Source: Desmodesmus armatus (Eukaryota; Chlorophyta; Chlorophyceae; Sphaeropleales; Scenedesmaceae). Taken from it: a DNA stretch of 64,000 nucleotides. This document shows, one piece after another, positions 63,489-64,000 of this stretch (position 1 is the stretch's first letter; each line of letters starts with the position of its first letter). The stretch spans positions 1 through 64,000 of the forward strand of contig VIIQ02000749.1 in NCBI GenBank assembly GCA_007449985.2, read 5' to 3'. Under the pieces are notes generated by a model that was not told the DNA's origin, did not search any database, and saw only the letters and a list, made by a program, of their open reading frames with translations. The translations under genes were made by a program, and so were the position numbers.

Positions 63489-64000
63489 TGTCTACTGCTG
63501 CTGCTGCTGCTGCGTGGGGGACTACTGGTGGGTCGTGTCCAACATTCCTTTGGATCACATTGATGAGTTAAGGAATATGTAGAAGAGGGAATGCACTGCT
63601 GTGGCGGTGACCAAAGCGGCGTGCCCACTTGTGTTGCTTCTTGGATCTTATGTTCAGCACTGCATGCAGGCCAGCGGTTGTTTTACGGTTGGGATGACGT
63701 GTCCATTCGATACACTTGAAAACAAAGGGGCAAGAAGCTCAGCTTAGCAGTGCTGTCATAGCTGTCTTGAAGCCACTGGTCAGCATGATGAGCAAGCCTG
63801 ACACAGCGTTATTTTCAAATTTGACTGGCAGGGTGCTGCTGCAGTGTTCAGGTGCACTAATCCTGCCATTACCACACTTCATTGTGGTTGAAAGTCAGTA
63901 CACACGGTTGATTTAGCCATCCGAATGGTGGCTTGATGTTGCCTTGGTTCTAGGCACCGTGGAAAGCATGAGGCAATGTTATCTTCATGACACAATGCCC
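63489..64000. other. Upstream region of the MYND gene
   Basis: Promoter and possible 5' UTR with a short CAG run just before the ATG. No other gene recognised up to the window edge. Confidence 0.45.

Overview
The window is nuclear DNA of a green alga. Genes are split by many short GT-AG introns (donors mostly GTGAGT or GTGGGT, acceptors mostly CTGCAG or GCGCAG), codons are GC-rich, proteins carry long Ala and Gln runs, and likely poly(A) signals are TGTAA. Plastid-type and plant-type proteins point to core Chlorophyta, probably Chlorophyceae; the exact genus cannot be read. Stops TAA, TAG and TGA are all used normally. No rRNA, tRNA or CRISPR array was recognised.

Layout. 0.3-6.0 kb (+): 3' part of a plastid TypA/BipA translation GTPase. 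7.9-10.5 kb (-): F-box-like/leucine-rich-repeat protein. 11.6-13.5 kb (-): U5 snRNP protein Dib1/TXNL4A, complete at 142 aa. 14.1-17.8 kb (+): plastid-type M41/FtsH-like HEAGH membrane protein, 353 aa, divergent from dib1. 18.4-21.1 kb (+): CDCA7-type zf-4CXXC_R1 chromatin protein, 456 aa. 21-27.5 kb: no recognised gene, with a block of ~480-bp tandem repeats. 27.6-32.9 kb (-): two-domain glyoxalase I, 281 aa. 34.5-38.5 kb (-): conserved helix-hairpin-helix-like protein of unknown function with a 460-bp (CA)n tract in an intron. 38.8-50.9 kb (+): small coiled-coil, Snapin-like protein with an ~11-kb intron holding minisatellites and a 2.9-kb CACTA-type transposon with terminal inverted repeats and a GTG target duplication. 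52.7-55.0 kb (+): YjbQ/UPF0047 protein, 179 aa. 56.0-63.5 kb (-): large (~1,240 aa) protein ending in a MYND zinc finger. I rebuilt exon structures by hand from splice signals, protein families and reading-frame phase; five genes close with perfect phase.

The most unusual signal runs through nearly every gene. Introns contain decayed partial copies of the neighbouring exon, cut at the splice junction. Copies of an exon's 3' end, with its donor, always lie downstream of the true exon. Copies of an exon's 5' start, with its acceptor, always lie upstream. I list about 27 such relics in 64 kb, often beside runs of 8-20 G (sense strand). This is the footprint of frequent 80-250-bp tandem duplications across exon-intron junctions; it lengthens introns and leaves arrays of duplicate splice sites. 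Several genes (typA, F-box/LRR, HhH-like, MYND) also carry one-base frame breaks or an in-frame stop inside otherwise conserved coding sequence, which may be assembly errors or real damage.
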